A DNA stretch of 50,656 nucleotides from an uncultured Cytophagaceae bacterium (lineage in GTDB: Bacteria > Bacteroidota > Bacteroidia > Cytophagales > Spirosomataceae), in NCBI GenBank assembly GCA_903898715.1, contig CAIUGL010000095.1:1-50656 (forward strand). The letters run 5' to 3'. This document shows, piece by piece, positions 17,703 through 25,157 of this stretch. The notes under the pieces were generated by a model. The model ran no database searches and was not told the DNA's origin. It saw only the letters and a program-made list of their open reading frames with translations. How positions within the stretch are numbered: position 1 is the stretch's first letter; each line of letters begins with the position of its first letter. Both the position numbers and the translations under genes were made by a program.

Positions 17703-18950
17703 CTAGATTTTTCTAAAGATAACGGTTGCATTATGGCCTCCAAAACCAAAGCCATTGCTCAATGCAACATTGATTTCACGTGACTTACCCACATTTTCTG
17801 TCAAGTCGATGCGTTGATCAATTTCTGGATCACGATTAAAGACATTGATCGTTGGCGGTACAAACTGATGTTTAATCGCTAAAACGGATGCAACAGCTTC
17901 CACGGCACCAGCTCCACCTAATAAGTGGCCTGTCATGGATTTCGTCGAGGAAATGGATAGTTTGTACGCGTGGTCACCAAAACAATCCACGATTGCTTTA
18001 ATCTCTTGTGGATCACCAATGGGCGTAGAAGTACCGTGTGTATTAATGTAATCCACGGCTTCTGGTTTGATTTGTGCATCTTCCAATGCGTCAATCATGG
18101 ATAATAATGCGCCATATCCATCTGGATGTGGGGCTGTTATGTGATGGGCATCAGATGAAAATCCTCCGCCAATTAATTCTGCGTAAATTTTTGCACCTCG
18201 TGCTTTGGCATGCTCATATTCTTCTAAAATAAGGGCACCTGCTCCTTCGCCAACGACAAAACCATCCCGATCAACGTCATATGGACGTGAAGCGGTCGTA
18301 GGGTCGTCATTACGTGTAGACATAGCGTGCATGGCAGTAAATCCGCCAACAGACGCGATGGTTACCGGTGCTTCAGAACCTCCTGTGACACAGACATTTA
18401 TGCGTCCCGTGCGGATGTAATTAAATGCGTCAATGATGGCATTGTTTGCCGAAGAACAAGCAGAAACAGTTACATAGTTGGGTCCGCGAAATCCATTACG
18501 AATGGAAATTTGACCTGAACTAGAATCTGCAATCATTTTAGGAATGAAGAAAGGGTTGATTTTTGGCGTTCCATCCCCTTGTCCGAAATAAATCATTTCG
18601 TCTTCAAAGGTTTTTAATCCGCCGATACCCGATCCCCAAATGACACCTACTTTATTTTTATTTAATGTCTCCATGTCAAATGCCGCATCCGCAATGGCTT
18701 CATCGGCAGCAATCACCGCATATTGGGTGAATGGATCCATTTTTCGAGCTTCTTTCGTATTGATATAATCTTCTACTTTGAAGTCCTTTAATTCACAAGC
18801 AAAACGAGTTTTGAATTTCTCCGCATCAAATCGGGTGATTGGCGCACATCCACTTTTTCCAGCCGCTAAGCCTTCCCAAAATGTATCTACCGTGTTACCA
18901 ATCGGTGTTAGGGCTCCTAGACCCGTTACTACTACTCGCTTTAACTCCAT
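17703..18950 (-). CDS. fabF: Beta-ketoacyl-ACP synthase II (FabF)
   Basis: 415 residues of the thiolase fold with the full Cys-His-His triad: Cys165 in VSACSSANN, His305 in INTHGTSTPIGD and His342 in KSMTGHLLGGAG. It elongates acyl-ACP by decarboxylative condensation with malonyl-ACP. The NGFGFGGHN C-terminal loop is present. It follows acpP across a 120-base gap that holds a long inverted repeat with a T-run, which could reduce or modulate read-through from acpP. rnc follows directly. Confidence 0.97.
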   Translation of the reverse strand: MELKRVVVTGLGALTPIGNTVDTFWEGLAAGKSGCAPITRFDAEKFKTRFACELKDFKVEDYINTKEARKMDPFTQYAVIAADEAIADAAFDMETLNKNKVGVIWGSGIGGLKTFEDEMIYFGQGDGTPKINPFFIPKMIADSSSGQISIRNGFRGPNYVTVSACSSANNAIIDAFNYIRTGRINVCVTGGSEAPVTIASVGGFTAMHAMSTRNDDPTTASRPYDVDRDGFVVGEGAGALILEEYEHAKARGAKIYAELIGGGFSSDAHHITAPHPDGYGALLSMIDALEDAQIKPEAVDYINTHGTSTPIGDPQEIKAIVDCFGDHAYKLSISSTKSMTGHLLGGAGAVEAVASVLAIKHQFVPPTINVFNRDPEIDQRIDLTENVGKSREINVALSNGFGFGGHNATVIFRKI

Positions 18951-18978
18951 AATTTGATATTAATAAACTGGTTCCAAT

Positions 18979-19056
18979 AAAAAATGTCAATTAGTAACGG
19001 GTATTAACTCAGGATTACATCCGAAGGAACTACCATGTACCAATTGACATCATTTT
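18979..19056 (-). other. Structured terminator-like element between acpP and fabF
   Basis: ATGTCAATT (18984-18992) pairs with AATTGACAT (19042-19050); the stem can be extended by A/T runs on the outside and by a 7/10 match inside (GTAACGGGTA / TACCATGTAC). A small inner hairpin GGAT..ATCC lies at the tip (19012-19022). Read on the minus strand the outer stem is followed by six T, as in an intrinsic terminator or attenuator, directly ahead of fabF. The element is mostly symmetric, so it could also serve the plus strand, where there is no gene to end. Confidence 0.5.
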
Positions 19057-19070
19057 TTATCGTAATTCGA

Positions 19071-19307
19071 TTACTTTGCGTTTTCTTCCAAATAAGCAAC
19101 AGCTTGTGCTACCGTTTGAATGTTTTCAGCTTGGTCATCTGGGATAGAAACATTGAATTCTTTTTCAAATTCCATGATCAATTCTACCGTGTCTAAGGAG
19201 TCAGCTCCCAAATCGTTTGTGAAAGATGCCTCAGGAGTAACTTCTGATGCTTCTACACCTAACTTCTCAACGATGATGCTCTTAACTTTTTCTGCAATAT
19301 CTGACAT
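19071..19307 (-). CDS. acpP: Acyl carrier protein
   Basis: 78 residues beginning [17 protein letters not shown]; a longer frame would add 22 residues that ACPs do not have. Ser37 in GADSLDTVE carries the 4'-phosphopantetheine, and the protein is acidic with the four-helix pattern of type II ACP. It shuttles acyl chains for FabF and FabD, both in this window. Upstream on the minus strand, TAATCTTTG (19339-19347) with a CAAA (TTTG) 19 bases further is a possible promoter with one extra base in the -7 box. Confidence 0.96.
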   Translation of the reverse strand: MSDIAEKVKSIIVEKLGVEASEVTPEASFTNDLGADSLDTVELIMEFEKEFNVSIPDDQAENIQTVAQAVAYLEENAK

Positions 19308-19461
19308 TTTATAAAAATTTTGGGGTTCAAAAACGATGCAAAGATTAGAATTAAATGTTACAATATCAAACAAATTTTATTCCATTTTGCACTATAAAAA
19401 TATTAAGTATAATCTATCTAATTCTTTTTCGAAAATATTCAACTCCTCTAGGCTGTTTCAA

Positions 19462-20379
19462 TTAAAAACAAAGTGACGCAGCACCTAATAATCCTGCATC
19501 ATTCCCTAGTAAGGCTTTTTTTATCGTTAACTTTTCAAGGTAGGCTGGTGTAAGCCAATAGTTTAATTGCTTCTCCATACTAGGCAAAATAAAATCATAC
19601 GAGGCAGATAAACCGCCACCAATGAAAATATTCTTGATATCCAGTATACGAATCAGCGAAACGAGCATGTCGCCTAATAGTGTACCTACTTCATGCCAAA
19701 CCGCTAAAGCTAATTCATCGCCTTCTTCGGCTGCAACAACTAAAGCGGTGGTTGAAATCGTTCCATCAGAAGCTAATACTGTTTTTCCTGTATATGCGGC
19801 ACGCATTTCAGTGGCTAATTGAAGTAATTCTTTTTTTCCCACATTGCGTTCCAGTACCTTTCCATTTTTAGAAGGTACGTGTCCAGGTTCCATGGCATTG
19901 CCATCACCACCTAAAAATATTTTACGGTCAATCACGGCTGCACCACCTACGCCTGTGCCTAATGTGATGAATACAAAATCTTCCGGCATAGTTGCCTTCT
20001 CTGGTGAGAAGTAAAACTCTCCTAATGCTGCAGCATTGGCATCATTCTCCATGAAAAATTGATGCTCAGGAAATCTTTTTTCCAGCATATCAATCATCGG
20101 AGAACCATCAATTTCAGGAATTGCGGTGATTTCAATTAACGTACGGCGATTTTTTGTCAGGATGCCTGGCAGACCAATACCAATTTTTTTGACGTTTTTA
20201 TGTTGGTATAATTGCAACGCAATCGCGTCAGCTAAACGATCTAAAAAATGATGTGATTCGCGCCAAGTGGCTGTATCGTAACTTTGAAAGTTATTTATTT
20301 GGCCTGTGTCGGAATGAACAATACCCATTTTAACTCCGGTACCTCCGACATCTATACCTAAATATTCTGCTGCTGACAT
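19462..20379 (-). CDS. ROK family sugar kinase without the zinc motif
   Basis: 305 residues of the ROK (actin-like ATPase) fold: GIDVGGTGVKMGIV at the N-terminus, ENDANAAALGEF near 130-141, FITLGTGVGGAAVID and the EPGH histidine/glutamate of the ROK signature. The CxCGxxGC zinc-binding motif that normally follows is replaced by NGKVLERNVGKKELL, with no cysteines, so it belongs to a minority, zinc-free branch, as some polyphosphate glucokinases do. It probably phosphorylates glucose or a related hexose; the substrate is not readable. An 18-bp perfect palindrome sits 12 bases upstream of the ATG. No sugar operon is adjacent. Confidence 0.82.
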   Translation of the reverse strand: MSAAEYLGIDVGGTGVKMGIVHSDTGQINNFQSYDTATWRESHHFLDRLADAIALQLYQHKNVKKIGIGLPGILTKNRRTLIEITAIPEIDGSPMIDMLEKRFPEHQFFMENDANAAALGEFYFSPEKATMPEDFVFITLGTGVGGAAVIDRKIFLGGDGNAMEPGHVPSKNGKVLERNVGKKELLQLATEMRAAYTGKTVLASDGTISTTALVVAAEEGDELALAVWHEVGTLLGDMLVSLIRILDIKNIFIGGGLSASYDFILPSMEKQLNYWLTPAYLEKLTIKKALLGNDAGLLGAASLCF

Positions 20380-20390
20380 GTTATGCTATT

Positions 20391-20408
20391 AAATTGAAAG
20401 TTCAATTT
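20391..20408. promoter_or_regulatory. 18-bp palindrome upstream of the ROK gene (operator-like)
   Basis: AAATTGAA and TTCAATTT face each other around a central AG, 12 bases before the ROK start codon. Length and position fit a dimeric repressor operator, but a chance AT-rich palindrome is possible and no regulator gene is adjacent. Confidence 0.35.
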
Positions 20409-20444
20409 CCTGATTTTTCATGTCAATTTCAAATCTGATGTGCC

Positions 20445-20903
20445 TCAATTGTAAATTCGTTCCAATTTTTCCATGATTTGCGCGACCCCAGGGCATATTA
20501 CTGCATTTTTTTGAGTTAGGGCCATGATTCCCTGCATGTTTTTGCGATTGGTATGTGGGTATTCCCGGCAGGCTTTTGGTCGGTGTTCATAGATCTGACA
20601 CGTATTGTCAGCCGTGGTTAAAAAAGGGCAAGGAGTTGCAGGATATACCCAGTCGCCATCCGCATCTTTAATCAAATATTGATCTAGAAATTGGGCCACT
20701 TTCATCTTAAGTAGATGGGCCACACGCTGAATATCCGTTTCATTCCACATAGGACTCGTTGTTTTGCAACAATTCCCACAGGTTAAGCAATCTAGCTCGT
20801 CAAAAACCTGATTATGTGCCTTTTCAAATTGCAAATCAAGATCACGGGGCTTTTTGGCCTTGATCCGTTGGAATACTTTTTTAAAGCTAGGATCTTTTGG
20901 CAT
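20445..20903 (-). CDS. YkgJ-type cysteine cluster protein
   Basis: 152 residues from the ATG at 20903; a longer frame exists but its extra 38 residues would overlap the end of tdk. Conserved cysteines appear as CLTCGNCCKT, PCPFL, NTCQIYEHRPKACREYP and a late CPGV, the pattern of the YkgJ/UPF0153 family, thought to bind zinc or an iron-sulfur cluster. The molecular function is unknown. One base separates it from the tdk stop, so they are one transcription unit. Confidence 0.8.
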   Translation of the reverse strand: MPKDPSFKKVFQRIKAKKPRDLDLQFEKAHNQVFDELDCLTCGNCCKTTSPMWNETDIQRVAHLLKMKVAQFLDQYLIKDADGDWVYPATPCPFLTTADNTCQIYEHRPKACREYPHTNRKNMQGIMALTQKNAVICPGVAQIMEKLERIYN

Positions 20904-20904
20904 A

Positions 20905-21489
20905 CTAAATGGATGCTTGAAAACAAGCTCGGCATCGCGCTTGATAGGATTCGGTTTCCCCGAGAAGTACGGTTTCTTCCTTGTCCACAATCCGGTAGGA
21001 GTAATTGGCAACATCACCGCATTGCACGCAAACGGCGTGTACTTTGGTCACATATTCTGCGATAGCCATTAAATGCGGCATAGGGCCAAAAGGAATTCCT
21101 TTAAAGTCCATATCTAACCCTGCGATGACAACGCGCTTTCCTTGATTAGCCAGGGAATTAGCTACTTCCACAATGGATTCATCAAAAAATTGGACTTCAT
21201 CTAGACCTACTACATCACAATCACCGGCAAGCAATAAGATCTCACTGGCACTAAGTACAGGCGTGGAACGAATGGAGTTTTGATTGTGTGAAACGATGTC
21301 TTCGTCGTGATACCGCGTATCGGAAGCAGGTTTGAAAATTTCTACCCGCAATTGAGCTATTTTTGCCCGTTTTAAGCGTCGAATTAGTTCTTCTGTTTTA
21401 CCAGAAAACATCGAACCACAGATAACTTCAATCCATCCAAGTGATGGTTTATGTTGGGCAGAGCGTGAATGGGTAGGTTCTAAAAACAA
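20905..21489 (-). CDS. tdk: Thymidine kinase (type II)
   Basis: A 194-residue cytosolic thymidine kinase: P-loop [19 protein letters not shown], the DEVQFF catalytic glutamate region, [11 protein letters not shown], the four-cysteine zinc site (CVQCGD and CRAC) and the lasso [19 protein letters not shown] choose the TTG at 21489, giving MFLEPTHS, because Bacteroidota family members start there and because the only upstream ATG (21516) lies in the loop of the terminator of sdhB. It salvages thymidine to dTMP. Ends one base before ykgJ. Confidence 0.92.
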   Translation of the reverse strand: MFLEPTHSRSAQHKPSLGWIEVICGSMFSGKTEELIRRLKRAKIAQLRVEIFKPASDTRYHDEDIVSHNQNSIRSTPVLSASEILLLAGDCDVVGLDEVQFFDESIVEVANSLANQGKRVVIAGLDMDFKGIPFGPMPHLMAIAEYVTKVHAVCVQCGDVANYSYRIVDKEETVLLGETESYQARCRACFQASI

Positions 21490-21495
21490 GGGCGT

Positions 21496-21524
21496 AAAAA
21501 GCCCCTGAAATTGCATTCAGGGGC
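21496..21524 (-). terminator. Intrinsic terminator of the sdhCAB operon
   Basis: Minus-strand stem GCCCCTGAA / TTCAGGGGC (21516-21524 with 21501-21509), loop of six, followed by five T. It lies 14 bases after the sdhB stop and reaches into the 5' end of the long tdk frame, which is one reason to place the tdk start at the TTG at 21489. Confidence 0.88.
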
Positions 21525-21537
21525 TATTAATTAAGTG

Positions 21538-22296
21538 TTATTTCGAAGAAAAAGTAGCTGAGAAATATTCACGATTCATGCGTGCAATATTCTCTAACGA
21601 AATACCTTTAGGACATTCCGCCTCGCATGCACCTGTATTAGAACAAGCACCGAAACCTTCTTCATCCATTTGAGCAACCATCGCTTCCGCACGTTTCGCA
21701 GCTTCTACTTTACCTTGTGGTAATAGCGCTAATTGTGAGATTTTCGCTGATGTAAATAACATCGCTGAAGCATTTTTACATGCGGCAACGCACGCACCGC
21801 AACCGATACACGCTGCTGCTGCAAACGCATCATCCGCATCTTCTTTTGGAATAGGTAATGAGTTCGCATCTTGCGCATTTCCCGTATTGATAGAAACGAA
21901 TCCGCCCGCCGCAATAATACGATCAAAAGCAGAACGGTTCACCACTAAGTCTTTGATAACTGGGAACGCACTTGCTCTCCAAGGTTCTACCGTGATGGTT
22001 TCGCCATCTTTGAAAGAACGCATGTGTAATTGGCAAGTCGTCACACCGCGGTTTGGTCCGTGCGGACGACCGTTAATGTACATCGAGCACATACCGCAAA
22101 TACCTTCACGGCAATCGTGGTCAAATGCTACTGGATCATCTCCTTCTTCGATCAAACGGTTGTTTAACACGTCAATCATTTCCAAAAATGACATATCTGT
22201 GGAGATGCCGCTTACCTGATAAGTTTCGAACTTACCAGCTACGCTTGCATTCTTTTGTCTCCAAATTTTGAGTGTCAGGTTTAAATGTCCTTCCAT
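21538..22296 (-). CDS. sdhB: Succinate dehydrogenase/fumarate reductase iron-sulfur subunit
   Basis: 252 residues. Cysteines of the [2Fe-2S] centre are in [18 protein letters not shown] and the later TTCQLH; the [4Fe-4S] and [3Fe-4S] ligands are in [17 protein letters not shown] and [23 protein letters not shown]. The subunit links the flavoprotein to the membrane cytochrome. It sits nine bases after the sdhA stop, last gene of the operon before the terminator. Confidence 0.96.
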   Translation of the reverse strand: MEGHLNLTLKIWRQKNASVAGKFETYQVSGISTDMSFLEMIDVLNNRLIEEGDDPVAFDHDCREGICGMCSMYINGRPHGPNRGVTTCQLHMRSFKDGETITVEPWRASAFPVIKDLVVNRSAFDRIIAAGGFVSINTGNAQDANSLPIPKEDADDAFAAAACIGCGACVAACKNASAMLFTSAKISQLALLPQGKVEAAKRAEAMVAQMDEEGFGACSNTGACEAECPKGISLENIARMNREYFSATFSSK

Positions 22297-22305
22297 TGTA
22301 TCGAA

Positions 22306-24285
22306 TTATTTATAAGATCTTTGAGCAATTTTGATGTTTTCGTATTTCAATTCTTCTTTGTGAAGTTTGAATTTCGATTGTTTTTCGTATTCCCAAGCAG
22401 CTACATAAGCGTAGTTCTCGTCATCACGAAGGGCTTCCCCATCTTCTGTTTGGTATTCCGTACGGAAGTGACCTCCACAACTCTCGTTGCGATCTAAGGC
22501 ATCAATACACATTAACTCGCCTAATTCAAGGAAGTCGGCCACGCGACCTGCTTTCTCTAATTCAGGGTTTAGGTTGTCAATCTCACCTGGAATCTTCACA
22601 TCCGACCAGAATTCTTTCTGTAATTCTTGAATTTCTTTGATAGACGCTTTTAAGCCTTTCTCGCTACGTGCCATGCCACATTCATCCCACATGATTTTGC
22701 CTAAACGCTTGTGGAAATAATCCACTGGTTTATTTCCTTTGATGTTCATCAAAGTCTCTAAACGATCGCGAACCGCTTTCTCTGCCGCTACGAAATCTTC
22801 AGAATCCGTTGACATAGAAGGAGTGCGAATCTCAGAGGCTAAGTAATTTCCAATAGTATATGGAATCACGAAATAACCATCCGCTAAACCTTGCATTAAG
22901 GCTGAAGCTCCTAAACGGTTAGCGCCGTGATCAGAGAAGTTAGCCTCTCCTAAAGCGTATAAACCAGGAACTGTCGTCATTAAGTTATAATCAACCCAAA
23001 GTCCACCCATCGTGTAGTGAACCGCTGGATAAATACGCATAGGCACCTCGTAAGGATCTTCACCGGTAATTTGCTTGTACATGTCAAACAAGTTACCGTA
23101 TTTCTCTTTTACGACTGCCTTACCCATCGCTTGAATCTCTTCGTCTGATGGATTGTGCATGTTGTTTTTGTTGGCTTCTCCTTTTCCGTAACGGATGATC
23201 GCCGCAGCGTAGTCTAAGTAAACCGCCATTTTAGACGTTCCTACACCATAACCTGCATCACAACGCTCCTTAGCTGCACGCGACGCAATATCACGAGGTA
23301 CTAAGTTACCGAATGCAGGGTAACGACGCTCTAAGTAGTAATCTCTTTCGTCCTCTGGAATTTCGTTCGCCTTCCGGGTATCGTTTTGTTTCTTAGGAAC
23401 CCAAATACGGCCGTCGTTACGCAGGGACTCAGACATCAAGGTTAACTTCGACTGGTGATCGCCAGATACTGGGATACACGTTGGGTGAATTTGTGTGTAA
23501 CAAGGGTTAGCGAAGAAAGCACCTTTTTTGTGCGCTTTCCAAGCTGCTGTTACGTTGGACCCCATCGCGTTTGTCGACAAATAAAATACGTTTCCGTATC
23601 CACCGGTACACAATAAAACCGCGTGTCCGAAGTGGCGCTCTAAAGCTCCTGTTACTGAATCACGTGCGATAATTCCACGAGCCTTTCCGTCGATCGTTAC
23701 GACATCAAGCATTTCGTGGCGTGTATACATTTTTACGTTACCCATTCCCACTTGACGTTGCAAGGAAGAATAAGCACCTAATAATAATTGTTGGCCTGTT
23801 TGTCCCGCCGCATAGAACGTACGTTGAACTTGCGTTCCACCGAATGAACGGTTAGAAAGCAAACCGCCGTACTCACGTGCGAAAGGAACACCTTGAGCCA
23901 CACATTGGTCAATGATATTGCCAGATACTTCAGCTAAACGGTGAACGTTTGCCTCACGTGCGCGGTAGTCACCACCTTTAATAGTATCGTAAAATAAACG
24001 GTACACAGAGTCTCCGTCATTTTGGTAGTTTTTTGCTGCATTGATACCACCTTGTGCCGCAATGGAGTGCGCACGACGTGGAGAATCTTGGAAGCAAAAT
24101 ACTTTTACTTTATATCCTAACTCAGCTAACGAGGCTGCAGCGGAAGCTCCAGCTAAACCTGAGCCTACAATCACAATTTCTAGTGAACGCTTGTTGGCCG
24201 GATTAACTAAAGGTACGCTTGAGCGATACTTGGTCCATTTTTCAGCCAGTGAACCTTCTGGAATTTTAGCGTCTAATTTTGTCAT
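22306..24285 (-). CDS. sdhA: Succinate dehydrogenase/fumarate reductase flavoprotein subunit
   Basis: 659 residues. An FAD-binding [17 protein letters not shown] starts at about 38; the histidine that covalently links FAD is in [14 protein letters not shown]; catalytic-region motifs include [15 protein letters not shown] and [13 protein letters not shown], and [26 protein letters not shown] is the second dinucleotide motif. It oxidises succinate to fumarate (or the reverse). Length and the unusual C-terminal extension ([15 protein letters not shown]) fit the Bacteroidota/Bacillus-type enzyme with one diheme membrane subunit. 19 bases after sdhC. Confidence 0.96.
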   Translation of the reverse strand: MTKLDAKIPEGSLAEKWTKYRSSVPLVNPANKRSLEIVIVGSGLAGASAAASLAELGYKVKVFCFQDSPRRAHSIAAQGGINAAKNYQNDGDSVYRLFYDTIKGGDYRAREANVHRLAEVSGNIIDQCVAQGVPFAREYGGLLSNRSFGGTQVQRTFYAAGQTGQQLLLGAYSSLQRQVGMGNVKMYTRHEMLDVVTIDGKARGIIARDSVTGALERHFGHAVLLCTGGYGNVFYLSTNAMGSNVTAAWKAHKKGAFFANPCYTQIHPTCIPVSGDHQSKLTLMSESLRNDGRIWVPKKQNDTRKANEIPEDERDYYLERRYPAFGNLVPRDIASRAAKERCDAGYGVGTSKMAVYLDYAAAIIRYGKGEANKNNMHNPSDEEIQAMGKAVVKEKYGNLFDMYKQITGEDPYEVPMRIYPAVHYTMGGLWVDYNLMTTVPGLYALGEANFSDHGANRLGASALMQGLADGYFVIPYTIGNYLASEIRTPSMSTDSEDFVAAEKAVRDRLETLMNIKGNKPVDYFHKRLGKIMWDECGMARSEKGLKASIKEIQELQKEFWSDVKIPGEIDNLNPELEKAGRVADFLELGELMCIDALDRNESCGGHFRTEYQTEDGEALRDDENYAYVAAWEYEKQSKFKLHKEELKYENIKIAQRSYK

Positions 24286-24304
24286 AACCGTATCTGCTGA
24301 GGAA

Positions 24305-24973
24305 TTATTGAATCAAATTAAAATAGAAGGCAACTGGCATAGCTGCAAATAATGCGGCGATAACAATTGAATAAATTGCCCCAATGGCCTTAATCGTAGG
24401 CGTATATTTTGGGTGGTTCCAACCCATCGTTTGGAATGCACTTTGAAAACCATGTAATAAGTGATATCCTAGGGAAATACAACCAAGCACATAAACAATA
24501 ACGACGATTGGGCTTTGGAAGACAACTTGCATTTCGTTGTACAAGGTATGAGACTCTGTTAAGTCGTTTGTCAAACGGGAGAAATACCAGAAATGCTTCA
24601 AGTGCATAATTAGAAACAATAATAATAAAGTTCCTAAAAGTCCCATCGAACGCGAGTACCATTTGCTGTTTGCCGCACCATCTACAACGGCATAAGCGAC
24701 AGGTCTTTTCTTTTTATTATCTAACCATAAACGAAGGCCATCAAAAATATGGAGTAACAACCCACCGAACAAGACAATTTCCATGGTACGAATGATGGGA
24801 TTGTGTGCCATGAATTCAGCGCCTTCATTAAATGCGACACCTCCGTCATTAAGGAAAATAGTTGCATTTAAGCCGCAGTGAACGATGAGGAAGCTAATCA
24901 AAAATAGGCCTGTAATTGCCATGAGGAGCTTTTTTCCGAGGGAAGAATTAAATGATTTTGCTAGCCAAGCCAT
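24305..24973 (-). CDS. sdhC: Succinate dehydrogenase cytochrome b subunit (diheme type)
   Basis: 222 residues with five hydrophobic helices: [21 protein letters not shown], a helix near 55-75, the one around [19 protein letters not shown], a fourth and the fifth near the C-terminus. Histidines HC, HN, HLKH and [12 protein letters not shown] are the candidate haem ligands. This is the single-subunit, two-haem anchor of type B complexes and explains the absence of sdhD. First gene of sdhCAB. A strong Bacteroidota promoter lies 77-108 bases upstream. Confidence 0.93.
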   Translation of the reverse strand: MAWLAKSFNSSLGKKLLMAITGLFLISFLIVHCGLNATIFLNDGGVAFNEGAEFMAHNPIIRTMEIVLFGGLLLHIFDGLRLWLDNKKKRPVAYAVVDGAANSKWYSRSMGLLGTLLLLFLIMHLKHFWYFSRLTNDLTESHTLYNEMQVVFQSPIVVIVYVLGCISLGYHLLHGFQSAFQTMGWNHPKYTPTIKAIGAIYSIVIAALFAAMPVAFYFNLIQ

Positions 24974-25049
24974 AAATAAGGTTATTAGATTAACGTAAAA
25001 ACAATCTAAGCGATTGTTGATTTAAACTATGCTACTGAATTTTAGCGCT

Positions 25050-25081
25050 CAAAACTACAATCCAAACGCTTGTCAATCAAA
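25050..25081 (-). promoter_or_regulatory. Promoter of sdhCAB
   Basis: On the minus strand TTTG (25078-25081) is followed after 20 bases by TAGTTTTG (25050-25057), matching TTTG-N19-21-TAnnTTTG closely. Transcription would begin near 25043, leaving a leader of about 70 bases before sdhC. Confidence 0.7.
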
Positions 25082-25157
25082 TTAATCGCTTAAAAAATCT
25101 ATTTTTTTTAATTATTCAATTTGCCCTTATTAACTTGCCTCTCTTCTCATTTGTTTT

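Noticed and set aside
20904-21017. Longer ykgJ frame with 38 additional residues
   Set aside because: The extension lies within the tdk gene and matches no family feature; the ATG at 20903 gives a one-base gap to tdk.
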